15,955 nt of DNA from JBBDMX01 sp038241095 (GCA_038241095.1 JBBRGB010000057.1:1-15955), one strand, 5' to 3'; counted from the stretch's first letter, positions 7,251 to 14,170 are shown. Translations and numbers: made by a program. Notes: generated by a model from the sequence alone, not told the origin.

Positions 7251-7299
7251 TCTGCGGCGCTTGTGCCAACACCCCGATGTTCGCAGGGAGACAAAACCC

Positions 7300-7734
7300 A
7301 TGAAACTTTCCAAGACTTCCGCACTGGCCGCCTTGGCGATGGCCTACCTTTCCCAGCAGCGAAGCAACGATCTGATTCGCGCCCGTCAGGTGGCCGACTA
7401 TTTGGAAATCGGCGCTGACAGCACGCTGAAGATTCTTCAGTGCCTCAGTCGCCAGCAACTGTTACAGAGCCAGTTGGGTCGCGGCGGCGGCTACCGCTTG
7501 GTACGCCCCTCGGACGAAATCAGCCTGCTGGAAGTGGTCGAGGCCATCGATGGCCCGATCGTCGGCGACCTGCCGCTGTCCAACCATTCACCCCTGGGCG
7601 CCGAGTCGCGCATCACCATGCTGCGCGACTTGTGCCGCCGTCAAGCCACTCAGACCCGCCGCGATTTGCAAGCCGTCACCGTCGCCGACCTCGCCGCCTG
7701 CCCTACGCTCACGCTGTTTCAGGGTGCCGCGTAA
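7300..7734 (+). CDS. Rrf2-family transcriptional regulator
   Basis: A 144-aa winged-helix DNA-binding protein. The N-terminal helix MKLSKTSALAALAMAYLS is followed by a helix-turn-helix (about residues 27-58, RARQVADYLEIGADSTLKILQCLSRQQLL) and the Rrf2 wing signature GRGGGYRLVRPSDEISLLEV (60-79), then VEAIDGPI. Cysteines are only at 48, 112 and 134, so the three-Cys cluster of IscR/NsrR-type [Fe-S] sensors is missing; the ligand is unknown. The start ATG 7300 has AGGGAG 9 bases upstream. A longer in-frame reading from 7069 would translate the G5C2 run and is rejected. It is a single gene, followed by the tRNA 128 bases later. Confidence 0.9.
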   Translation: MKLSKTSALAALAMAYLSQQRSNDLIRARQVADYLEIGADSTLKILQCLSRQQLLQSQLGRGGGYRLVRPSDEISLLEVVEAIDGPIVGDLPLSNHSPLGAESRITMLRDLCRRQATQTRRDLQAVTVADLAACPTLTLFQGAA

Positions 7735-7843
7735 GGCCACCGTCGCCCGGCACCGCGATGAGTCGTGCTCTTTTAGCGGGGGCCGTCAAGCCCCATCGGC
7801 TTCCACCCCACGCCGCCCTCGCCGTCGTAAAAACAAATCCGGT

Positions 7844-7849
7844 TACAAT
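7844..7849 (+). promoter_or_regulatory. -10 box (TACAAT) for tRNA-Pro
   Basis: TACAAT lies 13 bases before the first tRNA base, a normal distance for a 5' leader of a few bases. No good -35 hexamer is seen upstream. Confidence 0.5.
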
Positions 7850-7862
7850 GCCCCCTCTCGTG

Positions 7863-7937
7863 CGGGGTGTAGCTCAGCTTGGCTAGAGCGCCTGCTTTGG
7901 GTGCAGGAAGTCGTCGGTTCGAATCCGGCCACCCCGA
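7863..7937 (+). tRNA. tRNA-Pro (anticodon TGG)
   Basis: Acceptor arms CGGGGTG (7863-7869) and CACCCCG (7930-7936) pair fully, with discriminator A at 7937. The D-arm has AGCTCAGCTTGGCTAGAGC. The anticodon stem CCTGC/GCAGG encloses loop TTTGGGT with anticodon TGG (7898-7900). The T-arm has GGTTCGAATCC. CCA is not encoded (TTC follows) and must be added by the CCA enzyme. The gene reads proline codons CCA/CCG and possibly others by wobble. Confidence 0.97.
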
Positions 7938-7950
7938 TTCTTCTTCACAG

Positions 7951-7985
7951 AAGCCTTCCGCCGAAAAGCGGGAGGCTTTGTCTTT
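7951..7985 (+). terminator. Intrinsic terminator after tRNA-Pro
   Basis: An 11-bp stem, AAGCCTTCCGC (7951-7961) with GCGGGAGGCTT (7968-7978), has one T-G pair and a 6-base loop CGAAAA, and is followed by TGTCTTTT. It lies 13 bases after the tRNA. Confidence 0.87.
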
Positions 7986-8134
7986 TCCGGAGCAGCACTT
8001 ACGACCGTTGAAGTGTTTCTAGTTCGCACGACCGAAATGGCTGATTTCGCTGGGGGAGGCGACTGGAATTGAACTGAGGGGCTCCTGGCGCGTCGAATTC
8101 GGGAACTAAGTACGATCCTAAGCGTCCAAAGAAT

Positions 8135-8626
8135 ATGCGTATTGCGCGACCCATCTTCATTGTGTGCGTGGTGCTTCTGGCGGGCTGCAGTTCCACGCGT
8201 GCCCCCTCGGCGCCGCAACTGCCCGCACCTAGCGCGAATCAGTCCGAGCATAACGGAGAGCGGGACCTGGTCGGCCACGGCCGTTCGGACCGAAGTAGCT
8301 CGGCTGAAGGCGTCGTTCATGAACCGATCGTGACCCTCCATGGGCATTACCGGCTCCAGGACGGCCGAGTCAACGAGCACAAGTTTCCGGTGACGGTCGA
8401 ACTGCACGCCGATGGCAGACTCGCAGGCACGTTCGAAACGTGGGTTGAAAAGAGGTTTACAGATGGGACCGGGCAGTTGATCTTCAGCACCAAAACGTTC
8501 CGCGGGGACTGGACGATCAAAGACAACACCTTCCAGATCATAGTTGAGAAAGGCACTTTTCTCCCCGACGTGGCCTTTCGTGAGATAAACGGACTCAAGA
8601 TCATCGTAATGAAAGGGGATTCCTGA
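8135..8626 (+). CDS. Putative lipoprotein of unknown function
   Basis: A 163-aa protein with a lipoprotein signal peptide: MRIARPIFIVCVVLLAGC, lipobox LAGC, with Cys 18 as the lipidated residue. A Ser/Pro/Ala-rich linker (19-60) follows, then a beta-rich C-terminal domain (VTLHGHYRLQDGRV, FPVTVELHADGRLAGTFETW, FRGDWTIKDNTFQIIVEKG) that reads like a small beta-sandwich or lipocalin-like fold; this fold call is a guess. I do not recognise the family. No clear ribosome site precedes ATG 8135, so initiation may be weak or leaderless. It lies alone between the tRNA terminator and decayed genes, in a patch that also holds recombinase and IS remnants, so it may be cargo of a former island. Confidence 0.75.
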   Translation: MRIARPIFIVCVVLLAGCSSTRAPSAPQLPAPSANQSEHNGERDLVGHGRSDRSSSAEGVVHEPIVTLHGHYRLQDGRVNEHKFPVTVELHADGRLAGTFETWVEKRFTDGTGQLIFSTKTFRGDWTIKDNTFQIIVEKGTFLPDVAFREINGLKIIVMKGDS

Positions 8627-8689
8627 ACAGCCTTCGGGGCCGTTCTGCGCGTGCATGAAAGTCCGACCCGTTGTTTTCACGGCGTGTCA

Positions 8690-9014
8690 ATGATCGCAGT
8701 ATGCACGCTCACGCGCGACCTGCCGCGCGGCTACTTTTTCCTGTACAGAGGCGCTCTGGAAAGCCGCGGTATATAAAGATTTTCTGAGGGACGCTTGCGA
8801 CGCCACGTTTAAACGTGATGACGCGTCCTACAGGTTACTTGCATCGCGTCATGGAACACAGGGATTGACGATATACAGCATAGCCCGCGAGGCGGACGGC
8901 AAGCCGGCTCATCTTCTGTGTGTCGGCATGGTGGGCGCCGACGAGGCGAAGAAGGATACGATGGGCGATCCGTTTGTGGTCGTGCTCAGGGAAGGAAACT
9001 TCTTGAAGCAGTGA
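8690..9014 (+). pseudogene. Probable frameshifted remnant of an unrecognised gene
   Basis: Two frames join head to tail. ATG 8690 reads MIAVCTLTRDLPRGYFFLYR and stops at TAA 8774-8776. The frame shifted by one then reads DFLRDACDATFKRDDASY, TQGLTIYSIAREADGKPAHL and MGDPFVVVLREGNFLKQ, ending at TGA 9012-9014, with no early start codon of its own. The join near 8770-8780 (TATAAAGATTTT) gives a plausible single protein of about 105 aa, so I read it as one gene broken by a one-base indel. Composition is less GC-rich than the neighbours. No family recognised. It could instead be noncoding; confidence is low. Confidence 0.33.
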
Positions 9015-9084
9015 CTTCGGTCGTCATCACGGCCCAAAACAACCTCCGCGAAGGCCGCAATCAGTGGTTCAAACGAGCGACAAT

Positions 9085-9101
9085 CACCCCGATTTTTCTG
9101 C
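9085..9101 (+). repeat. Degenerate copy of the tRNA-Pro 3' end (possible old attachment site)
   Basis: CACCCCGATTTTTCTGC matches the end of the tRNA and its flank (7930-7946, CACCCCGATTCTTCTTC) at 15 of 17 positions, in the same orientation. GGTTCAAA about 18 bases upstream mimics the T-loop. It sits 1.15 kb from the tRNA and directly beside the end of the recombinase remnant. A chance match cannot be excluded. Confidence 0.35.
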
Positions 9102-9923
9102 TCAAGAGTGCCAGATACAGATCGAGGCGCACTTGTGAGCATCAGGAAAAGCCTCGAACCGCTGCACGTAGCACGCAATCACATCCCGCTTTTCTTCCAG
9201 ACTGCCCGCCTCCAATGCCCGCCGCAGCAGCCCCACGCCTTGGGCGATGCTCAACCGCACCGCCTCCAACTCGGGCAATTCGGCCATGACGGGCTTGATC
9301 GTCTTTAGCTGCCCCTCGACTTCCTCACGCTCTTGCGCCAGTGTGCGGGCCTTGTCATAGAACCCCATGCCCTGCGCGGCCTTGAAATCCAATGCCATGA
9401 TGTGCTCGCTCAGCTTGGCCTGTTGTTGATCCAAATCGGCAAGCCGTCGCGTCAGGTTCGCCTGTCGGTCGCCATCGACACGGTTGATCTTGGCGAACTC
9501 ATCGGCGATGTACTTGGCCAAGTCGGGATGATTGTCGAGTCCCATGACCAGCGCCAGGATGCGGTCCTCAAACGGCTTGCCGGGCACCCGGTAATACTTC
9601 GGGCATGCGCCATGATCCCCGCCACGATGCCGACCGCTGCAAACGTAATACTTGGTCTTGATGCCGCGCCTACTGATGCAGGTGTAGCCGTGAAGCTTGG
9701 CTTCACAGACACCGCAGAACCCCAGCCCGGTCAGCAGATAGCCCGCGTTGACCGAAGAGCCGGTTGTGTGACGATGCCGTTTGCAACTGTCAGCCCGCCG
9801 GGCTTGCACCCGGGCGAACGTGTCGGCATCGACCAGGGCTGGCCAGGCGTCATCGACGACGATCCAATCCGACTCGGGCCGGCGCTCCAGCCTTTCATCG
9901 TGTCGCTCAATGCTTGCCCCATT
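9102..9923 (-). pseudogene. Large serine recombinase, C-terminal remnant cut by an IS
   Basis: The open frame, read upstream past the GTG at 9809, continues to the IS end at 9924: SIERHDERLERRPESDWIVV, then DDAWPALVDADTFARVQARR, the end of the Recombinase (DNA-binding) domain. A zinc beta-ribbon follows (GYLLTGLGFCGVCEAKLHG ... YYVCSGRHRGGDHGACPKYY), with four Cys, then a coiled coil (about the last 120 residues, QANLTRRLADLDQQQAKLSE) and a short tail. These are domains 2 to 4 of large serine recombinases that integrate and excise phages or elements. The N-terminal resolvase domain with the catalytic Ser is absent: beyond the IS there are only 32 bases before hppA. The remaining frame has no internal stops, so decay is by truncation. 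It cannot be catalytic. Confidence 0.85.
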
Positions 9924-10528
9924 AACCTGAGTTCGGGATAAGCAAAGTGAAAGGTGGCCTCCCGCCGAAGTGGATGTTGTTCAACGACACCACCCACGGC
10001 AAGGAAGCCACACGATGGATTTTCCCGACCTCTACGTTTCCGTGGACGACTTCTGGCGGGGCTTCGGCGACTCCTACCAACGACGATTGATCTCCGGCGG
10101 CTCGTTGCTGGCCTTCCACCTCACCCCCGGCAACGTCGATGACCGCCAGCCCGTCGAGTTCATGACCACCGGACTGCGTGGTCTGCCCTTTGGCGACAAG
10201 GGCTGCATCAGCCAGTCGCTCTTTGAGGAACTTTATGCCCGTGGCCTCAAACTCATCACGAATCTGGCGCAAAAACATGAAAAAAACGCTCATGGACGTC
10301 ACAGAGAAAGTGCTGTTGCGCAAGCGGTCGCTCATCGGGACGATTGACGATCAACTCACGAATGTCTGCCAGATCGAACACCCCCGCCACCGCAGTCCCG
10401 CAACTTCCTGACGCACCTGATCGCAGGCCTGATCGCTTACGCCAAGCAACCCAAGAAGCCTTCACTCAACCTCGGAACCGGGGCCAAGCACAGGCAGTTA
10501 TACCCCTGGCTTAAACCGAACTCAGGTT
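9924..10528 (+). mobile_element. Internally deleted IS982-family element
   Basis: The ends are inverted repeats: AACCTGAGTTCGG at 9924-9936 and its exact complement CCGAACTCAGGTT at 10516-10528; beyond these 13 bases the arms diverge. Length is about 605 bp against roughly 1 kb for intact family members. The flanks CCATT and TTCCACT show no clear target duplication. It carries the broken transposase listed separately and separates the recombinase remnant from hppA. Confidence 0.78.
10015..10515 (+). pseudogene. IS982-family transposase, deleted and frameshifted
   Basis: ATG 10015 (AAGGA 9 bases upstream) opens with MDFPDLYVSVDDFWRGF, like the family N-terminus. The sequence then jumps to the C-terminal half: SGGSLLAFHLTPGNVDDRQP, LPFGDKGCISQSLFEELYAR, GLKLITNL. 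The middle of the protein, with the first catalytic Asp region, is missing. After a frameshift near 10265 the reading continues as RKNMKKTLMDVTEKVLLRKR and IDDQLTNVCQIEHPRHRS; after a second shift near 10398 it continues as NFLTHLIAGLIAYAKQPKKP. Together these reconstruct the DDE-type C-terminus (GDKGY, RKR, EHTRHRS-like motifs). Non-functional. Confidence 0.85.
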
Positions 10529-10560
10529 TCCACTAATTCGAAAAGCTGCAAGGCTTTGCA

Positions 10561-13182
10561 TCACTGCAAATGCAGCCAATCGGCGATGACGGGGCTGTAG
10601 CGCACGATCAAGCCGGCGAAGACGACGCTGACGATGCTGATGAGTTTGATGAGGATGTTGAGCGAGGGGCCGGAGGTGTCTTTGAAGGGGTCGCCGACGG
10701 TGTCGCCCACCACGCCGGCCTTGTGGGCGGGGGAGCCTTTGCCGCCGAGTTCGCCGGTCTCGATGTATTTCTTGGCGTTGTCCCACGCTCCGCCGGCGTT
10801 GGCCATGAAGATGGCCATGGCGAAGCCCGAAACCAAGGCCCCGGCCAACATGCCCATCGTCCCGGCGACACCCAGCACCAGTCCCACGGCAATCGGAATC
10901 ACCACCGCCAAGAGGGCTGGGAGAATCATCTCGCGTTGCGCCCCGCGGGTGGAAATGGCGACGCAGTTGGCGTAATCCGGGTACTGGTGCCCATCGACGG
11001 TGACTTCATACGGCCACTTCAAGGGGTCGGCGATGTCGGCGTCACTCATGCCCCCGGCTTTGAAACCACGGCGCATGATCTCGAATTGCCGACGACACTC
11101 CTGCATCATGGCGAAGGCGGCGCGACCCACAGCATTCATGGTCATGGCACTGAAGACAAACACCGCCAGCACACCGATAAACAGCCCGCCCAACAGGCGC
11201 GGGTTGGCCAGAGTGACATCAAAAAACTGCATGATCTGCGGCAAACTGGCACGGGCGGCGGGCACGACTTGGAAGGTGTCATGCACCCGCCCATCAACGA
11301 GAAGGTCCATCACATAAAGGTTGTGCAACTCATCCCAGCGCGGGTTGGCGGCTTGGCCTCCGGTGGCAAGGGCGTTGCGCACGCCGCGGGTGTCGATGGC
11401 CAGGAGGAGGCCGGCGTCGGGCTTGCGGGTCAGGGGGTCGGTGATGGCGAATAGGCCGTGGTTTTGGTAGGTGAGGTTGGGGAGGGTTGAATCGGTAATC
11501 AAGGCCGATTCGTTGGACGCTAAACCGCCAGCGTTGCCGGTGGCGGGGGGTGTTGTGGTGGGATTGTTTAGTGACATGGTCACTTGTTGGGTCAGGCTGG
11601 TTTGCACGGTGATGAGGAAGGCCGAGAGCAGCGCCATGGCGGTCAGGGCCGCGGAGCCGATGGCGAAACCTTTGCCCACTGCGGCGGTGGTGTTGCCTAG
11701 GCTGTCGAGCATGTCGGTGCGTTGGCGCACAATCGCGGGCTGATGGGTCATTTCCGCGTTGCCCCCGGCGTTGTCGGCGATTGGGCCGTAGGCGTCGGTC
11801 GCCAGGGTGATCGCCAGGGTGCTCAACATGCCCACCGCCGCGACACCCACGCCGTACACGCCCATGAGGAAAGTTTCGCCGCCGCCCGAGGCGATGAAAG
11901 CCACGAGAATCGCGGCGACAACGGTCAACAGGGGAATCCAGGTGGAGAGCATTCCCTCGGCGATGCCGGAGATGATGACGGTGGCCGGGCCGGTCTGGGC
12001 GTTGGCGGCGATGCGTCGCGTCGGGCCGTGGTCGTAACTGGTGTAATACTCGGTGCCTTGGGCGATGACCAACCCCGCGGCCAAGCCCACGATGATCGCC
12101 AGCCAGACGCCCCACCAGGTCACGATTTCACCGTGCAACGGGCCGAGGAGCCAGTAGAGCAAAGCCCCGGAGGCGACGACGATGAGGCCGGAACTGGCCC
12201 ACACGCCACCGTGCAGACTGCGGAGCAACGAACCCATGTCCGCCCCTTCGCGGGTTCGCACCAAAAAGATGGAGAAGATCGAGGTGAGGATGCCCATGCC
12301 CGCCAAAGCCAGGGGGACGATGACAAGCCTCATGCCGGCGTCGAGCGCCACATCCGGGGCAAAGGCGCGGATCGCCGCCGCGGCCCCCAGCGCCATGGCC
12401 GCCATGATCGAACCGTAGTAACTTTCGTAAAGGTCGGCCCCCATGCCCGCCACATCGCCGACGTTGTCGCCCACGTTGTCGGCAATGGTCGCGGGGTTGC
12501 GGGCGTCGTCCTCGGGAATGCCGGCCTCGACCTTGCCCACCAAGTCCGCCCCGACGTCCGCGGCCTTGGTGTAAATGCCGCCGCCCACGCGGGCAAACAG
12601 CGCCTGCAACGAGGCCCCCATTGCGAACGAAAGCATCACCGTGGTCACGGCCGTCAGCGGGCCGATGTCGAAGACTTGCGTGAGCAGGAAGAACCAGACG
12701 CTCACGTCCAAGAGTGCGAAGCCGGTGACGCAGAGGCCCATGACAGCCCCGGCGCGGAAGGCGATGCGCAGGCCATCGTTTAAGGAATGCCGGGCCGCGG
12801 CGGTGGTGCGGGCACTGGCGTTGGTGGCGGTTTTCATGCCGAAGTGGCCGCAGAGGCCCGAAAGGATGCCCGCGATGGGCACGCCCAAGGCTGAGAGCGC
12901 CGGTTGCAAGTGCAAGCCGTAGGACATGAAGAGCAAGGCCGCGACCAAGCCGGCAAAGACGAGCATGACCACGTTTCGTTGTCGCCGCAGGTAGGCGTAA
13001 GCTCCGGCGCGGACGGCCGAGGCGATGCGGATCATGGCCTCGTCGCCCTCGCTGGCCTTCATGATGTTGGCGTAGAAATACGCCGCCATGAAGAGGGCCG
13101 CGATGGCGCCCAATGGTGCCAGGAAATAGGCCGGGTGGAGTGAGGAAAGGGTCGCCAGTTCCGCGGAAAGGGAAAGGTTCAT
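10561..13182 (-). CDS. hppA: Membrane-bound ion-translocating pyrophosphatase (K+-dependent type)
   Basis: An 873-aa polytopic membrane protein that couples pyrophosphate hydrolysis to H+ or Na+ pumping. Signature GGGIYTKAADVGADLVGKVE (about residues 200-219) is followed by GIPEDDARNPATIADNVGDN and GDVAGMGADLYES (to 254), whose Glu is a family ion-gate candidate. DAYGPIADNAGGNAEM (463-478) and GNTTAAVGKGFAIGSAAL (496-513) follow; Ala and Gly at the two diagnostic positions indicate the K+-dependent subfamily. NAGGAWDNAKKYIE and DTVGDPFKDTSGPSLNIL lie near the C-terminus. About 16 membrane helices are expected. It is longer than the usual 650-750 aa because of an insertion of about 110 residues (530-650). 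ATG 13182 fits the family N-terminus; a longer frame to 13323 would translate the repeat element. No Shine-Dalgarno is seen. Confidence 0.96.
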   Translation of the reverse strand: MNLSLSAELATLSSLHPAYFLAPLGAIAALFMAAYFYANIMKASEGDEAMIRIASAVRAGAYAYLRRQRNVVMLVFAGLVAALLFMSYGLHLQPALSALGVPIAGILSGLCGHFGMKTATNASARTTAAARHSLNDGLRIAFRAGAVMGLCVTGFALLDVSVWFFLLTQVFDIGPLTAVTTVMLSFAMGASLQALFARVGGGIYTKAADVGADLVGKVEAGIPEDDARNPATIADNVGDNVGDVAGMGADLYESYYGSIMAAMALGAAAAIRAFAPDVALDAGMRLVIVPLALAGMGILTSIFSIFLVRTREGADMGSLLRSLHGGVWASSGLIVVASGALLYWLLGPLHGEIVTWWGVWLAIIVGLAAGLVIAQGTEYYTSYDHGPTRRIAANAQTGPATVIISGIAEGMLSTWIPLLTVVAAILVAFIASGGGETFLMGVYGVGVAAVGMLSTLAITLATDAYGPIADNAGGNAEMTHQPAIVRQRTDMLDSLGNTTAAVGKGFAIGSAALTAMALLSAFLITVQTSLTQQVTMSLNNPTTTPPATGNAGGLASNESALITDSTLPNLTYQNHGLFAITDPLTRKPDAGLLLAIDTRGVRNALATGGQAANPRWDELHNLYVMDLLVDGRVHDTFQVVPAARASLPQIMQFFDVTLANPRLLGGLFIGVLAVFVFSAMTMNAVGRAAFAMMQECRRQFEIMRRGFKAGGMSDADIADPLKWPYEVTVDGHQYPDYANCVAISTRGAQREMILPALLAVVIPIAVGLVLGVAGTMGMLAGALVSGFAMAIFMANAGGAWDNAKKYIETGELGGKGSPAHKAGVVGDTVGDPFKDTSGPSLNILIKLISIVSVVFAGLIVRYSPVIADWLHLQ

Positions 13183-13188
13183 GGCAGA

Positions 13189-13194
13189 ATTGTA
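13189..13194 (-). promoter_or_regulatory. Possible -10 box (TACAAT) placing the hppA transcript start at its ATG
   Basis: On the minus strand TACAAT is followed by TCTGCC and then ATG, so a transcript starting 7 bases after the -10 would begin at the A of ATG: a leaderless mRNA. The absence of a ribosome site fits. The -35 region (TTCGGC) is poor. Confidence 0.4.
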
Positions 13195-13222
13195 GGACTG
13201 CTTTTCAGAGCCGAAGGGCGGC

Positions 13223-13395
13223 GTGCCACACAGCATCCCGACAGGGTGCTGTGTGCAGTCATCCATTGTCAACCGAGTAGGTAATCCGTGCATCTTTGTG
13301 TAAGTAATGCTGACACTTTTCACACGGTCGTTGATGGTGGATTCGTATCGCGTGGTTCAAACACACCGCACCCGATGCGGGATGCTGTGTGGCGC
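13223..13395. repeat. BIME-like element B: second copy of the two-hairpin repeat
   Basis: Hairpin 1 (13223-13255) is nearly identical to hairpin 1 of element A: one base differs, in the loop (CGACA against CAACA). Hairpin 2 (about 13361-13395), in reverse orientation, ends GGGATGCTGTGTGGCGC. The 105 bases between differ from element A. It fills most of the 293-base gap between the divergent hppA and cysC genes. Confidence 0.8.
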
Positions 13396-13429
13396 CGACT
13401 CACGGCCTGCAAGCACTCCGGCTTTGCCC

Positions 13430-13435
13430 TACCAT
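13430..13435 (+). promoter_or_regulatory. Possible -10 box (TACCAT) for cysC
   Basis: TACCAT lies 40 bases before the cysC start codon, with a weak -35 (CTGCAA, 13407-13412) 17 bases upstream. The same -10 hexamer serves the LacI-family gene in this window. Confidence 0.35.
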
Positions 13436-13475
13436 TCCCCCTGTCACGAAACCTCTTCACCACGGAGTCACAAGC

Positions 13476-14093
13476 ATGGCCGAGCAGAAAGCCACCAACA
13501 TCCACTTCCACGCCGGCGAAGTCACCCCCGCCGAGCGCCAGCGCAACCTCAAGCAGAAGGGCTGCACCCTCTGGCTCACCGGCCTCTCGGCCAGTGGCAA
13601 ATCGACCATTGCCGTGGCCTTGGAGCAGGTGCTCATTGGGCGCGGGCACATGGCCTACCGCTTGGACGGCGACAACATCCGCATGGGTTTGAACAAGAAC
13701 CTGGGTTTCTCCGCGGAAGATCGCGCCGAGAACATTCGCCGCATCGGCGAAGTGGCCAAGCTCTTCACCGACGCCGGCTGCATCACCATCAGCAGCTTCA
13801 TCAGTCCCTACAAGGCCGACCGCGACAACGTGCGCACGCTGCATGACGCCGCGAAGTTGCCGTTTGTCGAGGTCTATGTGAATTGCCCCTTGGACGTGGC
13901 CGAGCAACGCGACCCCAAGGGTCTTTACAAGAAGGCCCGCGCCGGCCAAATCAAGGGTTTCACCGGCATCGACGACCCCTACGAGGCCCCGGAAAAAGCG
14001 GAACTCGAACTCCGCAGCGACCTCTGCTCGGTGGAGGAATCGGTGGCCAAGCTGATCGACGCTCTGGAAAGCCGGGGACTGTTGAAGGCCTGA
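13476..14093 (+). CDS. cysC: Adenylylsulfate (APS) kinase
   Basis: A 205-aa cytoplasmic kinase that phosphorylates APS with ATP to PAPS, the second step of sulfate activation. After an N-terminal extension typical of CysC (HFHAGEVTPAERQRNLKQKG) comes the Walker A motif GLSASGKST (about 35-43). YRLDGDNIRMGLNKNLGFS is the APS-binding DGDNxR block, followed by DRAENIRRIGEVAKLF. FISPYKADRDNVR and FVEVYVNCPLDVAEQRDPKGLYKKAR are the lid region, and GFTGIDDPYEAPEKAELEL is the conserved end. ATG 13476 has GGAG 8 bases upstream. No sulfurylase (CysD/CysN or Sat) is next to it. All motifs are intact, so it should be active. Confidence 0.96.
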   Translation: MAEQKATNIHFHAGEVTPAERQRNLKQKGCTLWLTGLSASGKSTIAVALEQVLIGRGHMAYRLDGDNIRMGLNKNLGFSAEDRAENIRRIGEVAKLFTDAGCITISSFISPYKADRDNVRTLHDAAKLPFVEVYVNCPLDVAEQRDPKGLYKKARAGQIKGFTGIDDPYEAPEKAELELRSDLCSVEESVAKLIDALESRGLLKA

Positions 14094-14123
14094 AGAATGC
14101 TTGAGGCTTCAGGCTTGAGGCTT
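14088..14123 (+). repeat. Inverted and direct repeat at the cysC 3' end
   Basis: GCCTGAAG (14088-14095) and CTTCAGGC (14107-14114) form a perfect 8-bp inverted repeat over the cysC stop codon, loop 11. GCTTGAGGCTT is repeated directly at 14099-14109 and 14113-14123. The hairpin lacks a T-tract and is a weak terminator at best. Heptad-like GAGGCTT/CAGGCTT runs suggest a small dispersed repeat. Confidence 0.5.
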
Positions 14124-14170
14124 GCGCGGTTTCTCAAAATCACGCGGTTGCTTTCGTTGCGCGGCTCGAA

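Larger units (their letters stand above)
6339..7299. other. Gene-free intergenic stretch between the pilus operon and the Rrf2 gene
   Basis: This 961-base stretch holds no reading frame that I judge to be real: the open frames have no ribosome site, no domain pattern and unnatural composition. It must carry the promoter of the pseudopilin operon (minus strand) and of the Rrf2 gene (plus strand), but I see no confident -35/-10 pair for either. It contains the GGGGACAT inverted pair, the two-hairpin element and the G5C2 run listed separately, plus a small CACAA-AGA-TTGTG hairpin near 6948-6960. Confidence 0.7.

Noticed and set aside
6631..7313. Overlapping minus-strand open frames in the intergenic stretch
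   Set aside because: They translate the hairpin repeats and the G5C2 run, with no recognisable protein features.
7883..8680. Minus-strand open frame ending in GGRIRTDDFLHPKQAL
   Set aside because: That ending is the well-known false translation antisense to a tRNA gene; the rest is antisense to the lipoprotein gene.
11722..12783. 353-aa plus-strand open frame
   Set aside because: Antisense shadow of the pyrophosphatase gene, His/Asp/Gly-rich with no family pattern.
6766..13395. Idea that the two hairpin elements bound a composite transposon
   Set aside because: The enclosed 6.4 kb includes a tRNA and hppA, the element interiors differ, and no transposase matches; dispersed repeats explain it better.
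13320..13949. Minus-strand open frame opposite cysC
   Set aside because: Antisense shadow; cysC on the plus strand has all kinase motifs.
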